From: Pseudomonadota bacterium
GTDB lineage: Bacteria > Pseudomonadota > Gammaproteobacteria > Burkholderiales > Burkholderiaceae
Assembly (NCBI GenBank): GCA_021783435.1
Contig: JAJXUC010000059.1
Location: 1 to 20,590, forward strand
Direction: 5' to 3'
Length of the DNA: 20,590 bases
Made by a program: the position numbers and the translations under genes. Below, piece after piece: positions 1 through 7,633 of the stretch; positions within the stretch are counted from its first letter, which is position 1; each line of letters begins with the position of its first letter. The notes below the pieces were generated by a model. It did no database searches and had not been told where the DNA came from. It saw only the letters and a list, made by a program, of their open reading frames with translations.

Positions 1-176
1 GCCGGCGGCGCGGGTTGCGCAGGCTGCGCAGGCTGCGCGGACTGCGGCGGCCTGGGCGGCGGCACGGGCGGCGCCGCGCACCCCGCCAGCAGAAGCGCCA
101 GCAATAAGGCCGGCAACCGGGCAGAACGCCGTGCGGGACGGCCGTCCCGGGCAAGCGACGGCGGACGAGCGTTCAT
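1..176 (-). CDS. N-terminus of a lipoprotein, possibly lytic transglycosylase MltA (partial)
   Basis: Only the first 58 codons are visible; the gene runs off the left edge. The reading frame starts with ATG at 176, whose A is shared with the TGA stop of the upstream recombinase gene, so translation is probably coupled. The peptide has an arginine-rich n-region (residues 4-20), a hydrophobic core (LPALLLALLL, 21-30) and a lipobox L30-A31-G32-C33, so Cys33 should be lipidated. After it comes a low-complexity proline/alanine/glutamine linker with QPA repeats (38-58), typical of lipoproteins tethered to the outer membrane. From memory, mltA (membrane-bound lytic murein transglycosylase A) lies beside apaG in Burkholderiales, so MltA is the best guess, but no catalytic domain is visible. 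The lipoprotein call is solid; the MltA identity is inference from position. Confidence 0.7.
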   Translation of the reverse strand, partial: MNARPPSLARDGRPARRSARLPALLLALLLAGCAAPPVPPPRPPQSAQPAQPAQPAPP

Positions 177-2305
177 CAGGGCGCGTCCCCCGCTTGCGCC
201 GCCGCGGCACGCGGCGGCCAGACGAAGCTCAGCGGCTTGCGTCGCAGGCGGCTGCGCAGCGCCGTGTGCAACAGCCTACGGTCCTGCAGGCCGATGCCGC
301 GTGCGCGCAGAGCCAGGCGGAAGGCGAGATAGAAACTCGTCACCACGTTGAGCAGGCCATTGGCGATCACGCCTGGAACGGCCCACCAGAACGCGCTCTC
401 GTGCAGCACGCCCCAGCCCAGGGTGGCCGTGGCGGCACCCATCAGCCCGGTGGACAGCGTGACGTGGCGCACCTGCAAGCCGAGACCGAAGCCGGCGAGC
501 AATTCGGGCACGAGGCCGAACAGGAAGCCCAGCGAGACATTGCCCGCCATGCTGCTGACGTTGGCGCGCCACCAGGCGGCCCAGCGCGCCGCGCGTTCAG
601 CGCCGAGCGCGGCGCGAATGCGCGGGTTCCAGCGCAGGGCGCTGTCGAGCCGGTGCAGCACGAAGGCGTTCTCGGTCCAGCCGGCCACCACGCTGGAGGC
701 GAACAGCAGCACGCCGGTGAACACGGCGAACAGGGGCGTCGGCCCGAGCAGGGACAGCGAGGCGAGTTCGGCACGGGCGTGCGCGGCGTCGAGCAGCGGC
801 GCGCCGAACAGCCATTGCGCGGCGAGGCCCAAGGCGAGTGCGGCCGGAAACACCAGGGCGACGTTGCCGAACACGCCCGCGGCCTGCGAGCGGATGAGCG
901 CGGCCACCTCGTCGACGAAGGCCTGCGCGGCGTGGCGGTCGGACAGGTCGGCGAGCTTGTCGGCCATGGCCGGCGCGGTCATCGCCGGCTGTTTGGTGGC
1001 GATGGTCCAGTGCAGCAGGGCGACCAGCACGAAGGTGGCGGCGTAGTTGAGCCCGACCCACAGGCCTGTGAGCATGGACGGCATGTGCAGGCTGATGATG
1101 CCGAGCTTGAACCATGTGGTGAGGCCCATCACGGCGCCGCCTCCAGCCGCCGCCCACAGCATGCCGGCGTACTCGCGCCCGGTGTGGGTGATGTAGTGCT
1201 CGCCGGTTTCGGCGTGGCGCTCGGCGATCTTGCGCGACAGCAGCGAGGTGTTGCGCGCCACCAGGGCGACGATGCTGCGCCGCCCCTGCACGATGCGCGC
1301 GAAATCCGCCAGCATGCGCAAATGCTCGCGGCCGTTCTCGCGCCCGACCAGGCAATCGAGCAGGATTTCGATGCGCGCGATGCGTCTTTCGAGCTGCCAG
1401 GCGTCGAACACGATGCTGACCGACACGCCGTTGTCTTCCAGATGCTCGGGCACGGTGCGCACGGCCTGCATGCAGGCGTCCAGCAGAGCGCGGAAATACG
1501 TGAGTTCCTGGGTCAGCGGCGTGGCTTCATCCGCCGCGCCCGCGGTGCGCCCGCCGGGGTGCAGATGCCGCTGCGTCGCTTCCCAGGCGCTGGCAAGCTG
1601 GCGAAAAGGCGTGACCACGTCCTGCACCACGTCCCCGGTGGCGCGCATGCGCCGGCGCAGGAGCGGCGAAAAGGCGGCTGCGCGCACGTGGCTGACGCTG
1701 AAGGTGATGGCCTCGACGATCTCGGCGCGCCAGTGCGCCGCGATGTCGGTCACGGGCGCCGCCGCTTCGGCCACGTCGCTCGCGCCGCCCGGGGTGGGAG
1801 GCATCGTGAACAAGGCCACGATGCGCGCCAGTTGCGCATCGGGCAGAGCCATCAGCCATTCGGCATCGTCCGCGCTGCTGAACAGAAGCCCGAACAAGGA
1901 GGCCAGGTCGCCGGTGTCCGGCGTGGCGGGCATGATCTTGGTGCGCAGCCGCTCGGCGAACTCGGACCAGAACGCGGGACGCGAGGTGAAGCCGAAATCG
2001 GCCAGCAGCGAGATGGCATCGTTGTCCAGCACGAAGCGCTGCAGAACGCCAGCCACCGCGCGGCGCCGGCCGGGATCGGCGTCCAGCGCATCGAGCACGG
2101 CCTGCAGGCGCCAGACCGGCGCCGGCAAATCGGGCTGCCGCGCGACGGTCGGCTCGCCCTCAAGGACAGGCTGCGGGCCGGTCCGCAGCCATTGCACCAG
2201 CGCGATGAGCCAGAGATGGCGCTCGGGCCGGGCCGCACGCGGCTCGGCCTGCTGCAGCAAGAACGTGAGTTGGTCGCGGGCGCTGGTTCCGGGGATCGGC
2301 GCCAT
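176..2305 (-). CDS. Gcr-family 'site-specific recombinase' membrane protein
   Basis: A 709-residue protein resembling the SpecificRecomb/Gcr family named from Neisseria gonorrhoeae and common in Betaproteobacteria. The N-terminal half (1-375) is soluble-looking and helical. The C-terminal half carries about seven hydrophobic segments, roughly at 378-400, 411-437, 478-500, 518-542, 587-611, 617-635 and 638-665, and ends in a basic tail (680-691). The segments GNVALVFPAAL, MAGNVSLGFLFG and HVTLSTG are of the kind conserved in this family. No tyrosine- or serine-recombinase catalytic signature is visible, so the historical name should not be taken as an enzymatic assignment; the sequence looks like an inner-membrane protein. 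The start at 2305 is 6 bp after the apaG stop, and the stop overlaps the ATG of the next gene, so apaG, this gene and the lipoprotein gene form one leftward operon. Family assignment is fairly sure; function is not known. Confidence 0.85.
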   Translation of the reverse strand: MAPIPGTSARDQLTFLLQQAEPRAARPERHLWLIALVQWLRTGPQPVLEGEPTVARQPDLPAPVWRLQAVLDALDADPGRRRAVAGVLQRFVLDNDAISLLADFGFTSRPAFWSEFAERLRTKIMPATPDTGDLASLFGLLFSSADDAEWLMALPDAQLARIVALFTMPPTPGGASDVAEAAAPVTDIAAHWRAEIVEAITFSVSHVRAAAFSPLLRRRMRATGDVVQDVVTPFRQLASAWEATQRHLHPGGRTAGAADEATPLTQELTYFRALLDACMQAVRTVPEHLEDNGVSVSIVFDAWQLERRIARIEILLDCLVGRENGREHLRMLADFARIVQGRRSIVALVARNTSLLSRKIAERHAETGEHYITHTGREYAGMLWAAAGGGAVMGLTTWFKLGIISLHMPSMLTGLWVGLNYAATFVLVALLHWTIATKQPAMTAPAMADKLADLSDRHAAQAFVDEVAALIRSQAAGVFGNVALVFPAALALGLAAQWLFGAPLLDAAHARAELASLSLLGPTPLFAVFTGVLLFASSVVAGWTENAFVLHRLDSALRWNPRIRAALGAERAARWAAWWRANVSSMAGNVSLGFLFGLVPELLAGFGLGLQVRHVTLSTGLMGAATATLGWGVLHESAFWWAVPGVIANGLLNVVTSFYLAFRLALRARGIGLQDRRLLHTALRSRLRRKPLSFVWPPRAAAAQAGDAP

Positions 2306-2311
2306 GCGCGT

Positions 2312-2689
2312 CTAATGCAGGGTCATGCCGGGGGGCATGAGGGCGAATTCAGGAATGGGGGCGTCAAACCGGGCGCCGTCCTCGGCCACGCAGAAATAAC
2401 TGCCGCGCATGCTGCCCGATGGCGTGTTCAACCGCGTCCAGCTCGTGTATTCGAAGGTTTCGCCCGGCTTGAGCAGCGGCTGGTGACCCACCACGCCCAG
2501 GCCCTGCACTTCCTCGACGCGGCCGGTCTCGTCCATGACGAACCAGTGCCGGGAAATGAGTTGGGCCGCGACGCTGCCGGTGTTGCGAATGCTCACGCTG
2601 TAGCTGTAGGCCCACACGCGCTGGCCGGGGTCGGACTGCTCGGGGAGAAATTCGGGCTTGACTGCCACTGAAAATTGATAGGGCTCCAT
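2312..2689 (-). CDS. apaG: ApaG (Co2+/Mg2+ efflux-associated protein)
   Basis: A 125-residue protein of the usual ApaG length and composition: a single immunoglobulin-like beta-sandwich domain. Recognisable stretches are [14 protein letters not shown] near residues 25-40, [29 protein letters not shown] and MRGSYFCV. ApaG proteins are linked to cobalt resistance and Mg2+ homeostasis, and the fold resembles a fibronectin/Ig domain; the biochemical role is not settled. The frame is open far upstream, into rpe antisense, but the family start is the ATG at 2689, giving a first residue run [10 protein letters not shown]. That start lies inside one arm of the 19-bp inverted repeat shared with rpe. 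Gene context (rpe and gph on the other side, Gcr-family gene 6 bp downstream) supports the call. Confidence 0.95.
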   Translation of the reverse strand: MEPYQFSVAVKPEFLPEQSDPGQRVWAYSYSVSIRNTGSVAAQLISRHWFVMDETGRVEEVQGLGVVGHQPLLKPGETFEYTSWTRLNTPSGSMRGSYFCVAEDGARFDAPIPEFALMPPGMTLH

Positions 2690-2699
2690 GGTGCGGCCG

Positions 2700-2705
2700 A
2701 TTGTA
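2700..2705 (-). promoter_or_regulatory. Candidate -10 element for the apaG operon, mirror copy
   Basis: The reverse complement of 2700-2705 is TACAAT, placed relative to the apaG ATG (2689) exactly as the rpe hexamer is placed relative to rpe. The predicted transcript would likewise be almost leaderless. No convincing -35 box is visible. Confidence 0.4.
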
Positions 2706-2739
2706 GACAGGCCCTCGGCAGACGGCGCAGCAGGGCTTT

Positions 2740-2745
2740 TACAAT
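2740..2745 (+). promoter_or_regulatory. Candidate -10 element for rpe-gph, giving a near-leaderless mRNA
   Basis: TACAAT differs from the sigma-70 consensus TATAAT at one base. With usual spacing the transcript would begin about four bases before the rpe ATG at 2756, which leaves no room for a Shine-Dalgarno sequence. No good -35 hexamer is seen 16-18 bp upstream. This is inference from sequence only. Confidence 0.45.
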
Positions 2746-2755
2746 CGGCCGCACC

Positions 2756-3454
2756 ATGAAAACCTACCGTATCGCACCCAGCATTCTGTCGGCCGACTTC
2801 GCCCGCCTCGGCGAGGAGGTCCGCAACGTCATCGCCGCCGGCGCCGACTTCATCCACTTCGACGTGATGGACAACCATTACGTGCCCAACCTGACCATCG
2901 GCCCGCTGGTGGCGCAAAGCCTCAAGCCGCACTGCAAGCGCGCCGACGGCACCCCCGTGCCGCTGGACGTGCACCTGATGGTCAAGCCGGTCGACGCGCT
3001 GGTGCCGATGTTCGCCAAGGCCGGGGCCGACATCATCAGCTTCCACCCGGAAGCCAGCGAGCACATCGACCGCACTCTGCAGCTCATCCGCGACAGCGGC
3101 TGCAAGGCCGGGCTGGTGTTCAACCCCGCCACCCCGCTGGACGTGCTGGACTACGTCATGGACCGCATCGACCTCGTGCTCATCATGAGCGTGAACCCCG
3201 GCTTCGGCGGGCAGAGCTTCATCGAAGGCGCGCTGCACAAGACCGCGCTGGTGCGCAAGAAGCTCGACGCCTACAAGGCCCAGGGCGGACGCGACATCCT
3301 GCTCGAAGTCGACGGCGGCATCAAGGCCGACAACATCGCCAGGGTCGCCGCTGCGGGGGCCGACACCTTCGTCGCCGGCAGCGCCATCTTCGGCCAGCCC
3401 GACTACAAGGTCGTGGTCGATGCCATGCGCGCCAATCTGGCCGGCGTGCAATGA
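2756..3454 (+). CDS. rpe: Ribulose-phosphate 3-epimerase
   Basis: A 232-residue protein that interconverts D-ribulose 5-phosphate and D-xylulose 5-phosphate in the cytosolic pentose phosphate pathway. It opens with [19 protein letters not shown], typical of the family. The TIM-barrel metal and catalytic residues are visible in [17 protein letters not shown] (first His-Asp pair), DVHLMV (second His), VNPGFGGQ (phosphate-binding loop) and LEVDGGI (second Asp). Length matches the family norm. The frame is open 27 codons upstream, but ATG 2756 fits the family N-terminus. No Shine-Dalgarno sequence precedes it. The stop overlaps the gph start as ATGA, indicating translational coupling. Confidence 0.97.
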   Translation: MKTYRIAPSILSADFARLGEEVRNVIAAGADFIHFDVMDNHYVPNLTIGPLVAQSLKPHCKRADGTPVPLDVHLMVKPVDALVPMFAKAGADIISFHPEASEHIDRTLQLIRDSGCKAGLVFNPATPLDVLDYVMDRIDLVLIMSVNPGFGGQSFIEGALHKTALVRKKLDAYKAQGGRDILLEVDGGIKADNIARVAAAGADTFVAGSAIFGQPDYKVVVDAMRANLAGVQ

Positions 3455-4164
3455 CGGTCGGCGCTCCCACGCTCGGCGTCCCGGTGCGCGTGGCCGGCGT
3501 TGCGGTGCGCGCCGCCATCGTCGACCTCGACGGCACCATGGTCGACACCCTGGGCGATTTCCACGCCACGCTCAACCGCATGCTGCCCGAGTTCGGCCTG
3601 CCGGCCGTGAGCCGCGAACAGGTGGAAGTGCGCATCGGCAAGGGCTCGGAATACCTGGTGGCGCAAACCCTGCGCATCCACCTCGACGACGCGCGCGCCG
3701 ATGCCGTCTACCCGCAAGCCATCGAAAGCTACCAACGCCACTACGCCGACGTGAACGGCAACCACGCCAACGTGTTCCCCGGCGTGGCCGAGGGCCTGCA
3801 GCGCCTGGCCGACGCCGGCCTCGCCCTGGCCTGCATCACCAACAAGCCCACGGCCTACGCGCGCGAACTGCTGCGCCTCAAGGGCCTGCTGGGTTTTTTC
3901 CGCGTGGTCAACGGCGGCGACGCCTTCCCGCGCAAGAAACCCGACCCCATGCCGCTGGTGGAAACCTGCAGGCAGATCGCCATGCCCACCGCCGACACGC
4001 TGATGGTGGGCGATTCGCAGAACGACGCGCTGGCAGCCCGGGGAGCGGGATGCGCGGTGGTGCTGGCCACCTACGGCTACAACCACGGCGAGCCCATACG
4101 CGCCACGCCGGCCGCCGCCTACTTCGACCGGCTCGACCAGCTCACGCTGGAGCGCGGCGTCTGA
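3451..4164 (+). CDS. gph: Phosphoglycolate phosphatase (HAD superfamily)
   Basis: A 237-residue haloacid-dehalogenase-fold phosphatase that removes 2-phosphoglycolate, a by-product of DNA repair and of oxygenase side reactions. HAD motif I is DLDGTMVDT with nucleophile Asp25 and acid/base Asp27. Motif II is Thr130 in ITNKP, motif III Lys163 in KKPDP, and motif IV GDSQND with Asp188 and Asp192. The cap domain lies between about residues 35 and 105. The gene overlaps rpe by four bases, the usual rpe-gph arrangement in Betaproteobacteria. The first 20 residues precede the HAD core and are less conserved, so a later start cannot be ruled out, although the ATGA overlap supports this one. Confidence 0.93.
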   Translation: MTVGAPTLGVPVRVAGVAVRAAIVDLDGTMVDTLGDFHATLNRMLPEFGLPAVSREQVEVRIGKGSEYLVAQTLRIHLDDARADAVYPQAIESYQRHYADVNGNHANVFPGVAEGLQRLADAGLALACITNKPTAYARELLRLKGLLGFFRVVNGGDAFPRKKPDPMPLVETCRQIAMPTADTLMVGDSQNDALAARGAGCAVVLATYGYNHGEPIRATPAAAYFDRLDQLTLERGV

Positions 4165-4180
4165 AGTTCTGAAGTTTCAG

Positions 4181-4221
4181 GCCCGCGCCGCCGGCGCGGG
4201 CGCAGGAACCGGTCCGGTTCC
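4181..4221. terminator. Pair of tight hairpins between convergent genes
   Basis: Two perfect, nearly loopless inverted repeats follow one another. At 4181-4201 a 10-bp stem GCCCGCGCCG pairs with CGGCGCGGGC around one base. At 4205-4221 an 8-bp stem GGAACCGG pairs with CCGGTTCC around one base. They lie between gph (ends 4164) and the convergent gene ending at 4230. Neither strand shows a U-tract, so this is a hairpin block that could act as a bidirectional, non-canonical terminator or RNA 3'-end stabiliser. Confidence 0.45.
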
Positions 4222-4229
4222 CGCCGGCT

Positions 4230-4838
4230 TCACAGCGCCTTTTCAGACTTGGCGCAGCCCAGGCAATCCGCCGTGGGGTGATTCTGGCGCTGCACGGCGG
4301 CGCTGTTGATCACACTCGCGGGCAGGGCGCGGGCGATGCTGTCGAACAGCTCGGGGCCGCCGATGGGTGCCATTTTCAGGCCGCTGGGCACCATCACGTA
4401 GGTGCCTTGCTTGCTGAAAAAGCGCAGCGACACGGTCTCGCCGGCGGCGATGGTCTTCACGCTCTTGAACATGTCCTGCATCTTGGCCAGATCGGGCTGG
4501 TATTGCTTGTATTGCGCTGCCGAAACGCCTTTCTTCACCAGCGCGTCGATGGCCAGGCCGAGTTGCGCTCCGCCGATGGGCTTGAGCGGGATGAGGCGCA
4601 ACTCTTTCATGTGCGCGGTCATGATGTCCGAATTGGACGTGGTGTTTTGCGGCACGTACAGGGCCGCCGCCAGGCGGTGCCCGGCCAGGGTCACCAGGCC
4701 CGCGCCGTTGATCCACAGCGGCACGCCGTCCGCCGGGGCCGACTGCTCGATGGACACGCCGCCGATCTTGATCGCGGCGTTTGCATTGACGGTGATGAAG
4801 CTCGCGGCCAGGGCTGCGGCCAGCAACAGTTTTTTCAT
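4230..4838 (-). CDS. Periplasmic chalcone isomerase-like protein A, with C-terminal CxxC
   Basis: A 202-residue exported protein. ATG 4838 is preferred over an in-frame ATG at 4871 because GAGGAG lies just upstream and the resulting N-terminus (MKKLLLAAALAASFITVNANA) is a standard Sec signal peptide with cleavage near residues 20-22. The body resembles the bacterial chalcone isomerase-like family: LAAALYVPQNTT (57-67), then GETVSLRFFSKQGTYV (133-148). In bacteria these proteins do not make flavonoids and their function is unknown. It is a diverged paralog of the gene at 5059-5664: it lacks the WLG motif near the end and instead carries a C-terminal extension with Cys192-Leu-Gly-Cys195. Assignment to the family is fairly sure; role unknown. 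Confidence 0.82.
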   Translation of the reverse strand: MKKLLLAAALAASFITVNANAAIKIGGVSIEQSAPADGVPLWINGAGLVTLAGHRLAAALYVPQNTTSNSDIMTAHMKELRLIPLKPIGGAQLGLAIDALVKKGVSAAQYKQYQPDLAKMQDMFKSVKTIAAGETVSLRFFSKQGTYVMVPSGLKMAPIGGPELFDSIARALPASVINSAAVQRQNHPTADCLGCAKSEKAL

Positions 4839-5058
4839 GGACGACTCCTCAAGTGGCGCTTGTTGGGACAAGCTATATAAGTGACCGATTATTCATGGCT
4901 TCGGCCGGTTTGACGTGCCATTTCGCAACAAGCTGTGAGCAAGCGCAAGCCTAGCGCCCGCGCCAAGGGGAGAGGCCGCCTGCGTCTCAGGGAAAATCCG
5001 GAGGCCGAAGACCCACCTGCGGCCCCCGGCGCGGGTGCGGAAGTGGCGTGGACGGGCC

Positions 5059-5664
5059 TTAATCGCGTAGCGCAGCGTCGCCGAGCAGCGCTTGCTTCAG
5101 CCGCGCCTCGGCCGGTTCTTTACCCAGCCAGATCTTGAGCAGGGCGTTGAAGAAATCCGGCGCGGCATAAGGCGGGCCGGATGGAACGCCGTCGATGTCG
5201 ATGGTCGTGCCCTGGCCAGGAACGAAGCGCAGCGTGACGGTCTCGCCCGATTTGAGTTCGTGCTTTTCCGCGAACAGTCCACCGAGCCGCGCCAGGCTGG
5301 GAATCAGGCCCGAGAATTCCTGTGGCGAGACGTTGTTCTGAATGCCCTCGGTGAGCTTGTCGCCAAGCTCCTTGCCGCTCACCTCGCGCAGCATCACCAG
5401 GCGCAGCGCCTTCGGGCCCGGCATGTCAAGCGCAGCCTGGGCATGGGTCGTTTTCTGCGGCAAGTACAGCGCGGCCACGTACACCTTGAAAAACACGAAG
5501 TAGCGCGTGCCGGCGCCGTTGAGCACGAGGACCTTCCCCCCGAGCTGCTGGGTGGGGTCCACTTGCACCCCGTGAATCACGAAGGCCTGTGCCATCGGCA
5601 AGAAGCCGGCAAGCATGAAGCCGAGGACGAAACGCAGGGCGGGGCCGTAGCGCAATGGGGTCAT
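5059..5664 (-). CDS. Periplasmic chalcone isomerase-like protein B
   Basis: A 201-residue exported member of the bacterial chalcone isomerase-like family. ATG 5664 is chosen over the upstream in-frame ATG (5709) because AGGAGA precedes it and the protein then begins with a basic n-region and hydrophobic core (LRFVLGFMLAGFLPMAQA, 10-27), a signal peptide cleaved about residue 27. Family features are GGKVLVLNGAGTRY (42-55), KVYVAALYLPQKT (60-72), SGETVTLRFVPGQGTTI (139-155) and FFNALLKIWLG (171-181). It lies 220 bp upstream of its paralog on the same strand, a tandem but diverged pair. Function of the bacterial family is unknown; a soluble periplasmic small-molecule binding or stress role is only a guess. 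Confidence 0.87.
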   Translation of the reverse strand: MTPLRYGPALRFVLGFMLAGFLPMAQAFVIHGVQVDPTQQLGGKVLVLNGAGTRYFVFFKVYVAALYLPQKTTHAQAALDMPGPKALRLVMLREVSGKELGDKLTEGIQNNVSPQEFSGLIPSLARLGGLFAEKHELKSGETVTLRFVPGQGTTIDIDGVPSGPPYAAPDFFNALLKIWLGKEPAEARLKQALLGDAALRD

Positions 5665-6030
5665 GATGTCTCCTGTGTCGATGTTTTGTCCGCGCCAACA
5701 AAAAAGCACGGTCGTTCAGTTTCCGACAAACGCCGCCCGCTGGCAAGCCCCGGCAGCGCTTCGCGGGGATTTGCTACAGTCGTGCCGCATCGCGCCGTGA
5801 TCCGATCACGCAACCCTGATCCGCCCATGTTCATCCATCGCAAGCACGCTTTCGGTTCCGTAGACCGGGGAGCCTGGCCCTGGCGGCCCTGCGCCTGTCT
5901 TGCGCCCGCCTGCTGAGCCCCGCGCTTCCGGCGCCCCGGCACGCGCGGCTCCTCTCGCGGCTGGCATCGCCCCGGCCGGACCGGATGAACCAAGCGGCCG
6001 CCCAGGCCGCGCCTGAAAAGACGCCACGCC
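5665..6030 (+). promoter_or_regulatory. trpE leader region with candidate promoter, palindrome and a Trp-containing small ORF
   Basis: This 366-bp stretch holds no gene that can be called with confidence. Seen in order: a possible extended -10 element TTGCTACAGT at 5771-5780; a 15-bp palindrome at 5796-5810; a 29-codon open frame from ATG 5827 to TGA 5916 whose peptide contains Trp-Pro-Trp at positions 21-23; and a 6-bp GCGGCC/GGCCGC stem at 5994-6010 just before trpE. No U-rich terminator follows, so a classical attenuator is not demonstrated. The trpE Shine-Dalgarno sequence is weak. Confidence 0.35.
5796..5810. promoter_or_regulatory. Palindromic operator-like site upstream of trpE
   Basis: CGTGATCCGATCACG is a perfect 7-bp dyad around one central base. 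It lies about 10 bp downstream of the start point predicted from the -10 element at 5775-5780, a position where a repressor would block initiation or clearance. The binding protein is not known from sequence. Confidence 0.35.
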
Positions 6031-7530
6031 ATGACCGAACTCGAATTCCAAACCCTGTCCCGCGAGGGTTACAACCGCATCGCCCTGGTTTCCGAAGCCT
6101 TCGCCGATCTGGAAACCCCGCTGTCGCTGTATCTGAAGCTGACGCACGCGGCGCGCGGCGGACGCAACACCTTTTTGCTGGAGTCCGTCGTCGGCGGCGA
6201 GCGCTTCGGCCGCTACTCCTTCATCGGTCTGTCCGCGCGCACGGAGCTGCGGGTCAAGAACGGCGCGACGCAAGTCCTGCGCGACGGCGCCGTGGTCGAG
6301 ACCACCGAGCAAGCGCCGCTGGACTTCATCGAGTCCTTCCGCGCCCGCTACAAGGTGGCCCTGCCGGCGGGCATGCCGCGCTTTTGCGGCGGCCTGGCCG
6401 GCTATTTCGGCTACGAGGCCGCGCGCTACATCGAGCCGCGCCTGATGGCCTCGGCCCACAAGCATCCCAAGCCCGACCCGCTGGACCTGCCCGACATCCT
6501 GCTGCTGCTGTGCGAAGAGCTGGCGGTGATCGACAACCTGTCCGGGCGCCTGTACCTCATCGTCTACGCCGACCCGGCGCAGCCCGAGGCCTATGCCCGC
6601 GCCCGCGCGCGGCTGCAGGCCCTGCGCGAACACCTGCGCTATTCCGTCACCGCGCCGGCCATGGCCCGCTCGCAGGTCACGCCCACCGAGCGCGAGTTCG
6701 ACAAGGCCGACTACATCAAGGCGGTGGAACAGGCCAAGGAATACATCGCCGCCGGCGATTTCATGCAGGTGCAAGTGGGCCAGCGCCTGCGCAAGCACTA
6801 CACGGATTCGCCGCTGTCGCTGTACCGCGCGCTGCGCTCGCTCAATCCGTCGCCGTACATGTACTTCTACAACTTCGGCGACTTCCAGGTCATCGGCTCG
6901 TCGCCGGAAATCCTGGTGCGCCAAGAAGCCACGCCCGAAGGCGAGAAGGTCACCATCCGCCCGCTGGCCGGCACGCGTCCGCGCGGCTCCACCGCGGAGG
7001 ACGACGCCCGCCACGAGCGCGAACTGCTGGCCGACCCCAAGGAGCGGGCCGAGCATCTCATGCTCATCGACCTGGCGCGCAACGACCTGGGGCGCATCGC
7101 GCGGACCGGCAGCGTGAAGGTGACCGAGGCCTTCGCGATCGAGCGCTACTCGCATGTCATGCACATCGTCAGCAACGTCGAGGCCCTGCTCAAGCCAGGG
7201 CTCACGGCGCTGGACGTGCTGCGCGCCACCTTCCCGGCCGGCACGCTGTCGGGTGCGCCCAAGATCCGGGCGATGGAGGTCATCGACGAACTCGAACCCA
7301 CGCGCCGCGGCCTGTACGGCGGCGCGGTGGGCTACTGGAGCTTCGCCGGCGACATGGACCTGGCCATCGCCATCCGCACCGGCATCCTCAAGGACGGCTG
7401 GCTGTACGTGCAGGCCGCCGCCGGCGTCGTGGCCGACTCGGTGCCCGAGATGGAATGGCGCGAAACCGAGGCCAAGGCCCGCGCCGTGCTGCGCGCCGCC
7501 GAACTGGTGCAGGAAGGCCTGGACGGCTAA
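6031..7530 (+). CDS. trpE: Anthranilate synthase component I
   Basis: A 499-residue enzyme that, with the glutamine amidotransferase TrpG, converts chorismate to anthranilate, the first step of tryptophan synthesis. The N-terminal domain carries the feedback-inhibition motif LLES (49-52). The chorismate-binding domain shows RPLAGTRPRG (310-319), HLMLIDLARNDLGR (342-355), TLSGAPKIRAMEVIDELEP (405-423), GAVGYWSFAGDMDLAIAIRT (431-450) and AGVVADSVPEMEWRETEAKA (464-483). Length and motifs are those of full-size TrpE rather than PabB or an isochorismate synthase. Start ATG 6031 has only a weak ribosome binding site. Unlike the common Burkholderiales order trpE-trpG-trpD-trpC, the next genes here are unrelated, so the amidotransferase must be encoded elsewhere. 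Confidence 0.97.
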   Translation: MTELEFQTLSREGYNRIALVSEAFADLETPLSLYLKLTHAARGGRNTFLLESVVGGERFGRYSFIGLSARTELRVKNGATQVLRDGAVVETTEQAPLDFIESFRARYKVALPAGMPRFCGGLAGYFGYEAARYIEPRLMASAHKHPKPDPLDLPDILLLLCEELAVIDNLSGRLYLIVYADPAQPEAYARARARLQALREHLRYSVTAPAMARSQVTPTEREFDKADYIKAVEQAKEYIAAGDFMQVQVGQRLRKHYTDSPLSLYRALRSLNPSPYMYFYNFGDFQVIGSSPEILVRQEATPEGEKVTIRPLAGTRPRGSTAEDDARHERELLADPKERAEHLMLIDLARNDLGRIARTGSVKVTEAFAIERYSHVMHIVSNVEALLKPGLTALDVLRATFPAGTLSGAPKIRAMEVIDELEPTRRGLYGGAVGYWSFAGDMDLAIAIRTGILKDGWLYVQAAAGVVADSVPEMEWRETEAKARAVLRAAELVQEGLDG

Positions 7531-7633
7531 CGCCGATTGGGGGCAATGCAAGAAAACGCCGGGCTGACTAGCATCGGCGGTAAGGTGCCGCCCGGCGCCT
7601 TGCACACCTCAGCTCCCATCCGAAGGATTCCGC

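Larger units (their letters stand above)
2687..2758. repeat. Perfect 19-bp inverted repeat spanning both divergent start codons
   Basis: The arm at 2740-2758 reads TACAATCGGCCGCACCATG and its exact reverse complement occupies 2687-2705, with 34 bp between them. Each arm contains a TACAAT hexamer and, 10 bp later, the ATG of a gene: rpe on the plus strand and apaG on the minus strand. The two divergent genes thus have identical sequence from -16 to +3 relative to their start codons. The repeat stops at the third base of each start codon, since the next bases differ. Confidence 0.9.

Noticed and set aside
176..2305. Active site-specific recombinase that could have built the island
   Set aside because: Despite the family name the protein is a multi-span membrane protein of the conserved core, without a tyrosine- or serine-recombinase signature, and it is far from the repeats.
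131..2671. 846-codon open frame on the plus strand
   Set aside because: It is antisense to the Gcr-family gene and apaG, has a composition rich in Gly, Arg, His and Gln with no domain, and is the usual phantom frame of G+C-rich DNA.
4935..5138. 67-codon frame with GTG start in the gap between the chalcone-isomerase-like genes
   Set aside because: No Shine-Dalgarno sequence, no similarity recognised, and it runs into the antisense of the next gene. The rest of 4839-5058 shows nothing clear.
7531..7579. CGCCGAT/ATCGGCG inverted repeat after trpE as terminator
   Set aside because: Seven-base arms with a 35-base loop and no U-tract; too weak to call.
5806..7605. 599-codon open frame antisense to trpE
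   Set aside because: The trpE product in the opposite strand is a complete, motif-rich enzyme; the antisense frame has no recognisable domain.
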